64,000 bases of DNA from positions 18,050-82,049 of the forward strand of contig CAYOIT010000001.1 in NCBI GenBank assembly GCA_964404035.1, read 5' to 3'. Shown here one piece after another: positions 54,519 to 63,633 of this stretch. Position 1 is the stretch's first letter. Every line of letters begins with the position of its first letter. The stretch comes from CAMBRF01 sp964404035 (lineage in GTDB: Bacteria > Verrucomicrobiota > Kiritimatiellia > CAIKKV01 > CAITUY01). Made by a program: the position numbers and the translations under genes. Under the pieces are notes generated by a model, which was not told the origin of the DNA, ran no database searches, and saw only the letters and a list, made by a program, of their open reading frames with translations.

Positions 54519-54563
54519 TTCGGACGTCACCCGCATCAAGGGTTTCGGAGGCAACGACTCTGC

Positions 54564-57500
54564 CTACTGCACCCGGATCCGGTAGAAAGAAGGGCTGGCG
54601 GCATTGGTGTCGGTAAACGTGGTGTAGTCGACCTGGCCCAGGATGTTTGAGGTCAGATTCCTGAACGGCGGCAGTTCCAGCAGGTTCGTGCTGCCCTCAA
54701 CGGTGTAGAATCTCCCGGTGACGCTATCCCAGCGGACCACCATTCCTGTCGCGGTGGCGGACGGGTTGACGTAGGCCACCCGTAGACAGGACGACCGGTT
54801 GGTCGGATCCGTTCCCGCCCGGTACTCCCTCCAGTTGTTCGCCCCGTCGAGGTCACTGTCCAGCGTGTCGGCGGCCCCATCGGTCGACAGGCCGTATCGG
54901 CGCAACCAGGACTCATGAATGCCGGAGGGCGTGAAGGGATACTCGTATGCGCCCATATCCACACAGGTCCCGACGAGGCGCGGGTTGCTGTCGAGGTCAA
55001 TGGCGCCGGCCGCGGAGGCCGGAGTGAGTCCGCGGTCGATGCAGGGTGACCCCGCGGCAAGGCGCAGGTCGCTCCAGCCGTTGGTGTTTACGAAGGCTGG
55101 CGCGTTCGTGATATTGCCGGTGCCGCCCGGAGCAGGTGTTGTGGCGCAGTAATTCAGGGTACTCATCAAGCTGTTCGGTCCCGCTGACGCCGTGTTGTAA
55201 TAGACAATGCAGTTGGTCAGCTTGCTCTGGTAGGCTCCGCCGCCATTCGTCGCGGTATTGCCGCTGAACGTGCAATGATTCATCACGCCCTTGTACATCC
55301 CGCCACCATAGTTGGCGGAATTGCCGATGAACGCGCAGTTGTAGAAGAGGCCCTCGGATCCGCCGCCACCCGAGTACAAGGATGAATTGCCGGTCACCAC
55401 GCAGTTGCTCACGATGCCGCCCAGGGCCAGCACCCCGGCGCCGTTCGCATCGTACGCCGCGATGCCGCTGGCCGTGCAGCCGTTCGTCAGGGTGAAACCC
55501 GCTAGAACGCCGCGGGAGATGAAAACACAGCGCATCGACCCGGTCGGCCCCTGTCCCTGAATCAGCGTCACCAAGGGTCCGTTCACGCTTGTGACCAGGG
55601 TGTTGTTGGTGATGACCACACGGTTCATCAGCGTATACCCCGGTGTCACCCTTGCCCCAATGGCATACACACCGTTCGTCACGAACACGGTATTGCTGCT
55701 GCCGGCCGCGTCGACGGCCGACTGGATGTCCCAAAAGGCCGTAACCCAGTTCGTTCCGGGGCCGTTGGTTGGACTATTCATCCAGACGTAGTAGCGGACG
55801 CCCAAGGGATCCCTGCCAAAACTCGCGGTAATGGTTGCATGGGACCGCGTCACCGGAACGATCAGGGTGGCACCCATGATGGCGCACCCATTGGTGTCTC
55901 CGCTCCAGCCGGTACACACGTAGCCGGGTGCCGGTGTGGCCTGGACCGTCAGGTCCGAGTTCGCCGCGTACCAGCCGCTGGTCTGATTGACCGTCCCGCT
56001 CCCGTTCCCCTGAAGGTCCAGCCAGTAGTTCGTGGTCCACTGCCACGTCAGTGCGGCGTTGTTCGTCAGCCCCATGATGAACCGGTTGGTTGTCCCATTG
56101 GACGGGGCATTCCCCGTCAAGCTCCACCCCTGGCACACATACTGGGTCAGGCCGCGGGTGTCGGGCGTGGTCACGGAGTTCCTCAGGGCAGATCCGTAGG
56201 CGTTGGTCCAGGTGCCGGGCGGCGGGGTCGCCGTTCCCCAGGCCGAACTCACGGTCAGCGTGAGGTCGATGAACTCAGCGGTGATTGCGGACCGCCCCCG
56301 GTTCATGGGAATCGTGATTGTCGCCCCGTTGGTCATACACCCCTCGGTGTCCCCTCTCCAGCCCGTGAAAGCCCAGGCGGGAGTGGCCAGGACGATCACG
56401 TTGGTCCCCGATCCATACCAGCCGGTGGCCTGACTCAGTGCCCCGCTGCTGCCCCCCCGGAGGACCAGCCAGTAGTTTGTGATCCACTGCCACGTGAGCG
56501 CCGCGTGGTTGGTCGCCGTCATGGTGAAGCGGTTGGTCGTGCCGTCGGGCGGGTCATTCCCTGCCAGGGTCCATCCCGTGCACACATACTGGGTGCTGCC
56601 ACGGGTGTCCGGTGTGGTGACCGAGTTGGTCAATGAAGCCCCAAGGGTATTCGTATAGGCACCGGGCGGCGGGGTCGCCGTCCCCCAGTCGGAGTTTACC
56701 TGCAACGTCGGTTGGATGAACTCAGCGGTGATCGCGGATCGCGCCCGGGTCATCGGGATGGTGATGGTCGCGCCGTCGAAAGTGCACCCTTCGGTGTCGC
56801 CACTCCAATTCACCAGACCCCAGCCGGGGTTGGCGGTAACCATCACGTTTGACCCGGCGCCACACCAGCCGGAGACCTGATCCAGTGTTCCGGTGCCGCT
56901 CGTCTGCTGCAACTCCAGCCAGTAGTTAGTCACCCACTGCCATGTGAGTGCCGCGTGGTTTGTCACCACCATCGTGAAACCGTTCGTTGTTCCACTCAAC
57001 GGATCATTTCCCGCCAGACTCCAGCCCGTGCACACATACTGGGTTTCGCCGCGGGTGTCGGGCGAGGTCACCGTATTCTCCAGGGTACTGGCGGCCAGGT
57101 TTGTGTACGTGCCCGGCTGTGGCGTGGCCGTGCCCCAGGCTGACTCGACCTGCAACGTGAACGGAATCCGGTCAAACCACGCACTGAGCGTATGGTTGCT
57201 CGTCACATTGAGAAACGTGTAAGCGTTGGTGGGGCCGATGCTTAGCCCGTCCACGTTCACGTCCACGATGGCCGTGGCAAGTCGGGGATTGAAGCCGATA
57301 TCAAGAGTCTGGTTGCTCGAGACCAACACTCCCACTCTTCCACCCGGACTGATCGACCCGCCGGGCCCGGCCAAGGTGTCGATGGGGGCATAGGGCGACT
57401 CGTAGGCGCCCAGGTCCACGACCGCGGCGAGCAGGCGTTGGTTCCCGTCCAGGTCGGTGATCCCCGCGGCCGCGGCATTCTTTCCGGCGTTGATGCAGGG

Positions 57501-60500
57501 GGAGTCGCCGCGCAGGCGGTAGTCGTTGGCGTCACTGTTGACGAAACTCGGGGCCCTCATGATGTTGCCTTCGCCGGCAATGGACTGGGAGGTGCAACAG
57601 TAGTAGAGCTTTCGGAACAGGATCTCCTCAGTGATCTCACAGTCGGCCGGCGTGTTGCCGTAGATGATCGAGTTCTGAACCGCCATCGCGTCGTCGGTGT
57701 AGTAAGCCTTAAGTCCGCCTCCGCCCACGACCTCAGCTGTATTGCCCACAATGGTGCAGTTCTTGACCGTGCCGCCTTGATAGAGGCAGACCCCGCCGCC
57801 GCCAATATCGTTGTTGTAGATCGAGCCGTGACAGGCATTGGAGACAATCAGGCAGTTCTGAAGGAGGCCCCCCGACATGTTCACCCCCCCGCCGCGGAGG
57901 TAGTCCCAGTTGTTACGGATGATGCAGTTCTGGACCGTGCCGGCCGAAATCAAGACGCCCCCGCCACAACTGTACGGGCCGGCGTCGGGGTTGTGCCCCC
58001 TTGTGATCGTAAAGCCGTCGAGCACGGATTTCGCGTCGGCCACGGTGAAACAGCGGACCGCGTTTCCGCCGTCCACGATCGTCGTGGCTGGTCCGCTGAC
58101 ACTGCGCATGCTGACCCCGTTGCCAATGGTCACCGTCTCGGTCAAGGCGTAGACGCCGCTGCTGACCAGCACGAGCCGGCCCTTCCCGGCGGCCACGGCG
58201 GCGGCCGCCAGATTGGTGGCCGCCGTCGACCAGAAAGCGAAGGGATAGACATGGCTGCCGTTCGTCGACACATAGACCGTATCGTAGTCGACATTCACGA
58301 GGCCGCGGCGCTTGACCTTCTCGGTGACCTGGGCGGGTGGGGTGACCGTCAGAGCGATCGTGTAGGAGCCCCAGTTCGTATAGGTATTGGTGACCTCAGC
58401 CAGGCCGTACCCCTCGACATCGTTCGTGCCATCGGCGTCGAAATCCCACGTAAACCAGGTATTCGAGGCCTCCGCCACCTCGACGAGTGACGTGAAGGCC
58501 ACCGTCAGAGGCGGCAACCCGCGCAACGGTCCGGCAATGAACCCGGGCCGGCATTCGTAGGCGCCGATGTCGGCGCCGGCATCGGCGAGGCGCGGTCTGC
58601 CGGCCAGATCGACGGCCCCCGTCATCCAGGCCAGGTTCGTTCCGGCATCAATGCACGGGGAGTCGGGGCTCAAACGGTAGTTGTTCGCGGACACGTTGGC
58701 AAACAACGGGTTGTTGGTGATGTTCCCGGAGCCGCCCGGCAGCGGAGTGGTGCAGCAGTAGTTGTACGTGCCGCCGTTATAGCTGAAATAGTTCGGGCCG
58801 CTGGGTGAGGTGTTGTTGAACATGATGGTATTCACGATGGTGCCGGCCCCGATGCAGCAAACCCCGCCTCCGCGGTCGGTCGCGGCATTGCTGGCGATCG
58901 TGGAACTCTCGACTGTGCCGCCATAGTAACAGTAGACGCCGCCACCGTCGCTGCTGCTACCGATCTTGTTTCCGGTAACCAGGCAGTTCCTTACCGTGCC
59001 GCCGCGATCGCAGTAGATGCCGCCGCCGTTGCGATCCCCGGAGGTGGTCTCATTGGCGGTGACGATGGAGTCGCGGAGCAGCGCCGTGCTGGCGAGATAG
59101 GCTCCCCCTCCGTAAGCGTTCACGGCCAGGTTGCTCATGATCACGCAGTTGGAGATTGTGCCGTTGGCCAGGTTCACCCCGGCACCGTAGGCTAAGTACC
59201 CGGTGATTTGTCCGCGCGTGATGGTAAATCCCTCCACGCTGGCGCCGCTGTTCTGCACCGACACGCAACGGGTGGTGTACTGGCCGTCGATCACCGTGAA
59301 GGCCGGCCCGTTGACGCTTCGGAGTGAGATGCTCCGGGTGGCGTCGATGGTCACGGGAGACGACACGCGATACACGCCGTCCGTCGCCAGCACCAAGCCA
59401 CCGTTGGTGGTCGCATTGATGGCCGTCTGAATGTCCCATAAGGCCGTATCCCAGTTCGTTCCCGGTCCATCCACGGGACTATTCGTCCAGACGTAATAGA
59501 TGGCGGCGGCCGGAACGGCGCCAAAGCTGGCGGTGATGGTGGCCCGCGCCCGGGTGACCGGAATGACAAGCGTCGGCCCTGCGATGATACAGTCGTTGGT
59601 ATCCCCGCTCCACCCGGTGTGGTAGTAGCCCGGCGTGGGATTGGCGGTGACCGTCACATTTGATCCGGATCCATACCAACCGGTGGCCTTGCTCAGCGTT
59701 CCGCTGCCGTTCCCCTGCATCACCAGCCAGTAGTTCGTGCCCCAGCGCCACGTGAGCACCGCATCATTGGTCAAGGCCATGGTAAACCGGTTGGTCGGCC
59801 CGCTGGATGGGGCATGCCACAGCAGAGTCCACCCGGTACAGACGTACTGGGTGTCGCCGCGGGTGTCCGGCGTGGTCACGGAATTCGTCAAGAGAGACCC
59901 GAAGGCATTGGTCCAGGTGCCGGGCGGTGGGGTCGCTGTCCCCCAGGTCGAGTTCACCTGCAGCGTCAGATCGGAGAACGTGGCGGTGATGGCGGACCGG
60001 GCCCGGGTCATGGGAATCGTGATCGTTGCGCCGTTGGTGACGCAGCCTTCGGTATCCCCGATCCATCCCGTGAAGCAGCTGGCGGGACTGGCCGTGACGG
60101 TCACATCGGATCCGGCCGCATACCAACCTGTGGTTTGACTCACGGTTCCCGTGCGGGGCCCCTGCAGGATCAGCCAGAAATTGGTATTCCACTGCCAGGT
60201 CAGCGCCGCATTGTTGGTGACCGTCATGGTGAAGACGTTGGTCGTTCCGGTCGCTGGATCATGTCCTGCCAGAGCCCAGCCCGTGCACACATACTGGGTG
60301 CTGTCGCGGGTGTCCGGCGTAGTCACCCTGTTCGTCAGGATACTGCCGCCCACATTGGTGTAGGTGCCCGGCAGCGGGGTCGCCGTTCCCCATTCCGAGG
60401 CCACCTGAATCGTATAGAAATAGGACGCCCAGATCGTGTGATTACTGGTGACGTTGAAGAACGTATACGTGTTGGTGGGGCCGAGGCTCTGGCCGTCGAC

Positions 60501-61595
60501 CTTCACCTCGCGGATGGCCGGAGGCAGCAGTGGATCCGTGCCCAGGGCGAAGGTCTGGTTATTGGAAACCACCACGGGCACCCTGTTGCTGGGACTGATC
60601 CGGCAGCCAAATCCCGGTTGGCTGTCGATGATGGCATACGGCGTCTCGTAGATGCCCATATCCACGAGGGAACCGATGATGCGCGGATTGCCGTCCTGAT
60701 CGGTTCCGGCCGGCGCATAGCTGTTCCCTCCCGCATTGATACACGGTGAGTTACTGCTCAGGTGATAGTCGCCCGTGGCGCGGTTCACGAAGCCAGGGTC
60801 GTTCGTAATGTTCCCGGCGCCGCCAAAGGCCGGCGTCGTGCATGTGTAAGAAGCACTCCCGCTTTTGATATTCGGGGTGGTTGCTCCGCTTCCTGCCGTA
60901 TTGAAGTAGACGATGGAGTTGAAGATCGAGCAGGAGTTTGCGCCTCCTCCCCACTGGGTGCACGAATTGCGAACGACTGTGCAGTTATACAGGACAAGAT
61001 GGTAACAGGCACCTCCCCCTAGAAAGGCATAGTTGTCGGTGAACCTGCAGTTGTAGAAGCCACCGGCGTAGGGTTCCCCCGCTTCACCTGCGAAGGCACC
61101 ACCGCCATACTTCGACGCCGAGCAGTTGCAGATCACGCAGTTTGAGACCACGGCGCCGACGGCGTAGGCGCCGCCCCCATACCCCGTCCACGAGGCGGTG
61201 CCATTGGTCAGGGTGAACCCGGAGAGGACCATCCCGCTTCCCAGATAGGCGCAGCGCACCCCGCCCGTGCCGTCAAGGGTGGTGACGAGAGGCCCGTTCA
61301 CGCTCCGCACCGTGATCGCATTGGTCGCCACAATCCGGTTTAGCGACTGCGGGACGGGCATTGCCGTGGACCCGGTGGCGTAGACCCCGTTGGTGACGAC
61401 CACGACGTCGCCGTTGTTACTGGCCGCATTGATAGCCGATTGGATGTCCCAGTAGGCCGTGTCCCAACTTGTGCCCGGCCCGTTGGCAGGGCTGTTGGTC
61501 CAGACGAAGTAGGTCTCGGCCTGCAGGTGAAAAAGAGGGAAGAGGACCATCGCCGCAGCCAACACGCTGCGGCGGGCAAAAGATGACAGGTTCAT
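54564..61595 (-). CDS. Giant secreted beta-helix protein with InlB-type repeats
   Basis: A 2343-aa protein with a signal peptide (1-27, ending 'HLQA'). Four parallel beta-helix regions (about 28-320, 697-1015, 1105-1400, 1933-2255) each start with a 'VWTNSPxxGPGTxWDTA'-like or related opening and end with 'SPCI(N/D)AG ... GAYE' choice-of-anchor-Q motifs. A PKD-like domain is at about 1022-1088. Five copies of a roughly 148-aa divergent InlB repeat (about 397-540, 545-691, 1481-1626, 1630-1776, 1780-1926) separate the helices. The C-terminal 80 residues hold 'YTVEGSTNLL' and 'SFYRIRVQ'. It is probably an exported adhesin or polysaccharide-binding protein. No autotransporter barrel is present. 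Confidence 0.9.
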   Translation of the reverse strand: MNLSSFARRSVLAAAMVLFPLFHLQAETYFVWTNSPANGPGTSWDTAYWDIQSAINAASNNGDVVVVTNGVYATGSTAMPVPQSLNRIVATNAITVRSVNGPLVTTLDGTGGVRCAYLGSGMVLSGFTLTNGTASWTGYGGGAYAVGAVVSNCVICNCSASKYGGGAFAGEAGEPYAGGFYNCRFTDNYAFLGGGACYHLVLYNCTVVRNSCTQWGGGANSCSIFNSIVYFNTAGSGATTPNIKSGSASYTCTTPAFGGAGNITNDPGFVNRATGDYHLSSNSPCINAGGNSYAPAGTDQDGNPRIIGSLVDMGIYETPYAIIDSQPGFGCRISPSNRVPVVVSNNQTFALGTDPLLPPAIREVKVDGQSLGPTNTYTFFNVTSNHTIWASYFYTIQVASEWGTATPLPGTYTNVGGSILTNRVTTPDTRDSTQYVCTGWALAGHDPATGTTNVFTMTVTNNAALTWQWNTNFWLILQGPRTGTVSQTTGWYAAGSDVTVTASPASCFTGWIGDTEGCVTNGATITIPMTRARSAITATFSDLTLQVNSTWGTATPPPGTWTNAFGSLLTNSVTTPDTRGDTQYVCTGWTLLWHAPSSGPTNRFTMALTNDAVLTWRWGTNYWLVMQGNGSGTLSKATGWYGSGSNVTVTANPTPGYYHTGWSGDTNDCIIAGPTLVIPVTRARATITASFGAVPAAAIYYVWTNSPVDGPGTNWDTALWDIQTAINATTNGGLVLATDGVYRVSSPVTIDATRSISLRSVNGPAFTVIDGQYTTRCVSVQNSGASVEGFTITRGQITGYLAYGAGVNLANGTISNCVIMSNLAVNAYGGGAYLASTALLRDSIVTANETTSGDRNGGGIYCDRGGTVRNCLVTGNKIGSSSDGGGVYCYYGGTVESSTIASNAATDRGGGVCCIGAGTIVNTIMFNNTSPSGPNYFSYNGGTYNYCCTTPLPGGSGNITNNPLFANVSANNYRLSPDSPCIDAGTNLAWMTGAVDLAGRPRLADAGADIGAYECRPGFIAGPLRGLPPLTVAFTSLVEVAEASNTWFTWDFDADGTNDVEGYGLAEVTNTYTNWGSYTIALTVTPPAQVTEKVKRRGLVNVDYDTVYVSTNGSHVYPFAFWSTAATNLAAAAVAAGKGRLVLVSSGVYALTETVTIGNGVSMRSVSGPATTIVDGGNAVRCFTVADAKSVLDGFTITRGHNPDAGPYSCGGGVLISAGTVQNCIIRNNWDYLRGGGVNMSGGLLQNCLIVSNACHGSIYNNDIGGGGVCLYQGGTVKNCTIVGNTAEVVGGGGLKAYYTDDAMAVQNSIIYGNTPADCEITEEILFRKLYYCCTSQSIAGEGNIMRAPSFVNSDANDYRLRGDSPCINAGKNAAAAGITDLDGNQRLLAAVVDLGAYESPYAPIDTLAGPGGSISPGGRVGVLVSSNQTLDIGFNPRLATAIVDVNVDGLSIGPTNAYTFLNVTSNHTLSAWFDRIPFTLQVESAWGTATPQPGTYTNLAASTLENTVTSPDTRGETQYVCTGWSLAGNDPLSGTTNGFTMVVTNHAALTWQWVTNYWLELQQTSGTGTLDQVSGWCGAGSNVMVTANPGWGLVNWSGDTEGCTFDGATITIPMTRARSAITAEFIQPTLQVNSDWGTATPPPGAYTNTLGASLTNSVTTPDTRGSTQYVCTGWTLAGNDPPDGTTNRFTMTATNHAALTWQWITNYWLVLRGGSSGALSQATGWYGSGTNVIVLATPAWAFTGWRGDTEGCMTNGATITIPMNRGRSAITAEFIDLTLTVSSAWGTATPPPGTWTNAYGSALRNSVTTPDTRGLTQYVCQGWSLTGNAPSNGTTNRFIMGLTNNAALTWQWTTNYWLDLQGNGSGTVNQTSGWYAANSDLTVQATPAPGYVCTGWSGDTNGCAIMGATLIVPVTRSHATITASFGRDPLGVRYYVWMNSPTNGPGTNWVTAFWDIQSAVDAAGSSNTVFVTNGVYAIGARVTPGYTLMNRVVITNNTLVTSVNGPLVTLIQGQGPTGSMRCVFISRGVLAGFTLTNGCTASGIAAYDANGAGVLALGGIVSNCVVTGNSSLYSGGGGSEGLFYNCAFIGNSANYGGGMYKGVMNHCTFSGNTATNGGGAYQSKLTNCIVYYNTASAGPNSLMSTLNYCATTPAPGGTGNITNAPAFVNTNGWSDLRLAAGSPCIDRGLTPASAAGAIDLDSNPRLVGTCVDMGAYEYPFTPSGIHESWLRRYGLSTDGAADTLDSDLDGANNWREYRAGTDPTNRSSCLRVAYVNPSATATGMVVRWDSVTGRFYTVEGSTNLLELPPFRNLTSNILGQVDYTTFTDTNAASPSFYRIRVQ
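55818..57155 (-). repeat. Tandem array of three 148-aa InlB-type repeats
   Basis: Three consecutive units inside the giant protein, each with 'WGTATPxPG', 'TPDTRGxTQYVC', 'LTWQWxTNYWL' and 'WxGDTxGC', ending 'AITAxF'. The period is 149 residues (447 bp) and is the same between both pairs. DNA similarity is high, so assembly collapse or expansion here is possible. Confidence 0.85.
59523..60407 (-). repeat. Tandem pair of InlB-type repeats
   Basis: Two units of the same repeat as at 55818-57155, between the first and second beta-helix regions. The first unit is the most diverged ('TPDTRDSTQYVC'), and the second has 'LLWHAPSSGPTN' in place of the usual 'AGNDP' stretch. Confidence 0.85.
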
Positions 61596-61827
61596 GGGAC
61601 CTTTCTGAGCAACCGCTCAACTGAAAGCATAACGTACGGAGTCTGTACGGGGAGAATGGCAAGCACAAGTTAGAAAATGCGACCGGTCCATCTAAACAGA
61701 GTCGCCACCGTCACGGGGGACTGACCGCCCACCGTCCCAGCTCAGTGTCGAGGTCATCAGAGGTCGGGCGGAGGGTCATTCGGCAGTGGAGGGGTCACGC
61801 TACAGGTCAGGCGCGCTGTCAAGCACC

Positions 61828-61856
61828 GCCTGAACCTGCTGGTTGGCCGTTCAGGC
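61828..61856. other. Perfect 8-bp hairpin over the stop of the Asp-box gene
   Basis: GCCTGAAC and GTTCAGGC pair around a 13-base loop, spanning the stop codon at 61851. A short CTTTT follows only on the plus strand, and no plus-strand gene ends here. Termination on the minus strand would lack a T-tract. Confidence 0.35.
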
Positions 61857-62882
61857 CTTTTCGGGTGTCCATCGAATGACCCCCATGTGGTATCGATCAT
61901 GGATCTGTGGCACGCAACTGCTATAGAAGGCCGTAACAACGGTGCCGTCACTCAACTCCACACTGGCGGGGTATCCCCCGTCACTGGCTGGCCACTTCAT
62001 GTCGGCGTTGTGGTTGCTTTCGTGGAGGACGAGTGGCAACGACCAGGTCCGGCCCCCATCCTCACTGAACCGACAGCCGACCCCTTGGAAGAAAGGGGCA
62101 CCGCGTCGTCCGTAGCTCAACAGGATGCGCCCGTCCACCAAGCTCAGCAGATGCGCCGGGTGCTCCATCTTTCCCGTCAGGGGCTGCTCGCGCTGCCAGG
62201 TGCGGCCATGGTCGGTTGACCGGAACAGTTCGAGATGTTGATCATCGAGAGTGCGGGCGCAGGCCAGCAGGTCTCCGTTTTCCACTACCAGGGGCGTGGT
62301 TTCGTTGATGTTATTCTCTTGGATGACGCCGCGGATGCTCCAGACGCGGCCGTCGTCAGCACTGCTGTAGAAATAGCAGTTGTGTACATCCGGGGGCTGG
62401 CAGCTGTAGAGGCAGACCCCCAGCGTGCCGTCTCGGAGTTGGACGACATCACCGAAGGGGATGATGCGGGCCGATTTGTTTTCCGGCGGCGGGAGCGATT
62501 CTGCATGAGTCCACGTGCGGCCGCCATCCGTAGATCGGCAGACCCAGGGCAGCAGCGGGCGGGCCTCCCCGCCGTGGCCGGCCGCGCCTTCGCCTTTGCG
62601 CGGCCGGTGAGTCCAGCCTGAGGCGATGACGATAAGGTCCCCGTTTGCGGCCAGACCGGCAGCGACGTTCATGCGATTGGTCCCTGGTTCATGCGGGGCG
62701 GGCGTACCACGCAGATGCCAGAGCCGGCCACCGTCTTCGCTGGCCCAGCACTCGACGTCCCCTTCCCATAGGCCGTGACAAGGCTGGTTGAAAATGGTGG
62801 CGATGATCGCACCGTCAGGTGTTTTTGTCAGATTCGGCCATGCGCAAACATTATCGACCCCGATGTATCTCTCCGTTGTCAT
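61851..62882 (-). CDS. Asp-box sialidase-superfamily protein
   Basis: A 343-aa beta-propeller protein with five Asp boxes: 'SEDGGRLW', 'STDGGRTW', 'SADDGRVW', 'STDHGRTW' and 'SEDGGRTW'. This spacing fits the exo-alpha-sialidase/BNR superfamily, here without a signal peptide. 'SYGRRGAPFFQGVGCRFSED' and 'STVVT'-like C-terminal strands follow the same fold. Catalytic Tyr-Glu pairs cannot be assigned by eye, so a hydrolase on sialic or related sugar is likely but unproven. GAGGGA precedes the ATG at 62882. Confidence 0.82.
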   Translation of the reverse strand: MTTERYIGVDNVCAWPNLTKTPDGAIIATIFNQPCHGLWEGDVECWASEDGGRLWHLRGTPAPHEPGTNRMNVAAGLAANGDLIVIASGWTHRPRKGEGAAGHGGEARPLLPWVCRSTDGGRTWTHAESLPPPENKSARIIPFGDVVQLRDGTLGVCLYSCQPPDVHNCYFYSSADDGRVWSIRGVIQENNINETTPLVVENGDLLACARTLDDQHLELFRSTDHGRTWQREQPLTGKMEHPAHLLSLVDGRILLSYGRRGAPFFQGVGCRFSEDGGRTWSLPLVLHESNHNADMKWPASDGGYPASVELSDGTVVTAFYSSCVPQIHDRYHMGVIRWTPEKA

Positions 62883-62971
62883 GCAGTTCCCTCTATTCCG
62901 GCCCAACGATGCCCTTGAGCCGCGGCGAGCGTGCGAGCCGTCGCGGTCAAAGAGTTGGTTGGCGGTCTTGC

Positions 62972-63208
62972 TCAGATCCGGTCATGCTCATCAGCTTCAA
63001 CATCCGGAACGGATGAAAGGATTCGTTGGAAATCCTTTTTGCTTCCGCGTTTAGCGCGAGCCATCAAGTAATCTTCGGTCATGAGCGCAGACACTTTTTC
63101 TGCAATGGCTGTCGCGATGAGTTGATTGATGGAGGCATGCTCCCGTTTCGCTAAGGTCCGGGCGGCATCATGCAGGGAATCTGGCAAACGCAGACTAAGT
63201 GTACTCAT
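62972..63208 (-). CDS. Ribbon-helix-helix antitoxin-like protein
   Basis: A 78-aa protein. 'STLSLRLPDSLHDAARTLAKREHASINQLI' in pieces shows the beta strand and two helices of a CopG/RHH DNA-binding domain, followed by an acidic tail ('VPDVEADEHDRI') that could wrap the toxin. Its ATG overlaps the stop of the PIN gene by 4 bp. It is probably the antitoxin and autorepressor of the pair. Confidence 0.85.
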   Translation of the reverse strand: MSTLSLRLPDSLHDAARTLAKREHASINQLIATAIAEKVSALMTEDYLMARAKRGSKKDFQRILSSVPDVEADEHDRI

Positions 63209-63633
63209 TGTTCTTCTCCCAATAGCTTTATTAATTGTCCAGGCATCAGGATTTTGATCCCGAACTGCCCCACACCCTTAAAATCTCGAATATTGTATGT
63301 GACAATAAAATCACATCGACCGGCCACCGCCAGTTCCAAAATCATATCGTCACCCGGATCGGGAAGGTGCGGCCGCCACAAATAATAAATCTTCCGTTTG
63401 TCAGAGATCGTACAGATGTAATCAATGAATTTGCCAATGTCTGCACGCGAAAACGGCACCTTGGTTCGGGGATCAACCAGTGCTTTTTCGTACTCCACGA
63501 CCAAGGGCACCGAAACGGCTGTGGTAAACCGGCCCTCTCCCAACAAGGTGAGTAATTTATAGGAAGCCCCCCGCTTCGAACGAAGTCCCGAAACGAGTAC
63601 ATTCGTATCAAGTACCACCTTAAACACTTTCAT
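63205..63633 (-). CDS. PIN-domain toxin (COG1569-like)
   Basis: A 142-aa PIN ribonuclease-like protein. The acidic residues are visible in 'VVLDTNVLVSGL' (Asp), 'LVVEYEKAL' (Glu), and 'DPGDDMILELAVAGRCDFIVTYNIRDF' split over the third site (Asp). Such toxins cleave RNA. The toxin gene is upstream of the antitoxin gene, the reverse of the VapBC order but usual for this PIN subgroup. The coding region is richer in A and T than its surroundings, which suggests transfer. Confidence 0.87.
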   Translation of the reverse strand: MKVFKVVLDTNVLVSGLRSKRGASYKLLTLLGEGRFTTAVSVPLVVEYEKALVDPRTKVPFSRADIGKFIDYICTISDKRKIYYLWRPHLPDPGDDMILELAVAGRCDFIVTYNIRDFKGVGQFGIKILMPGQLIKLLGEEQ

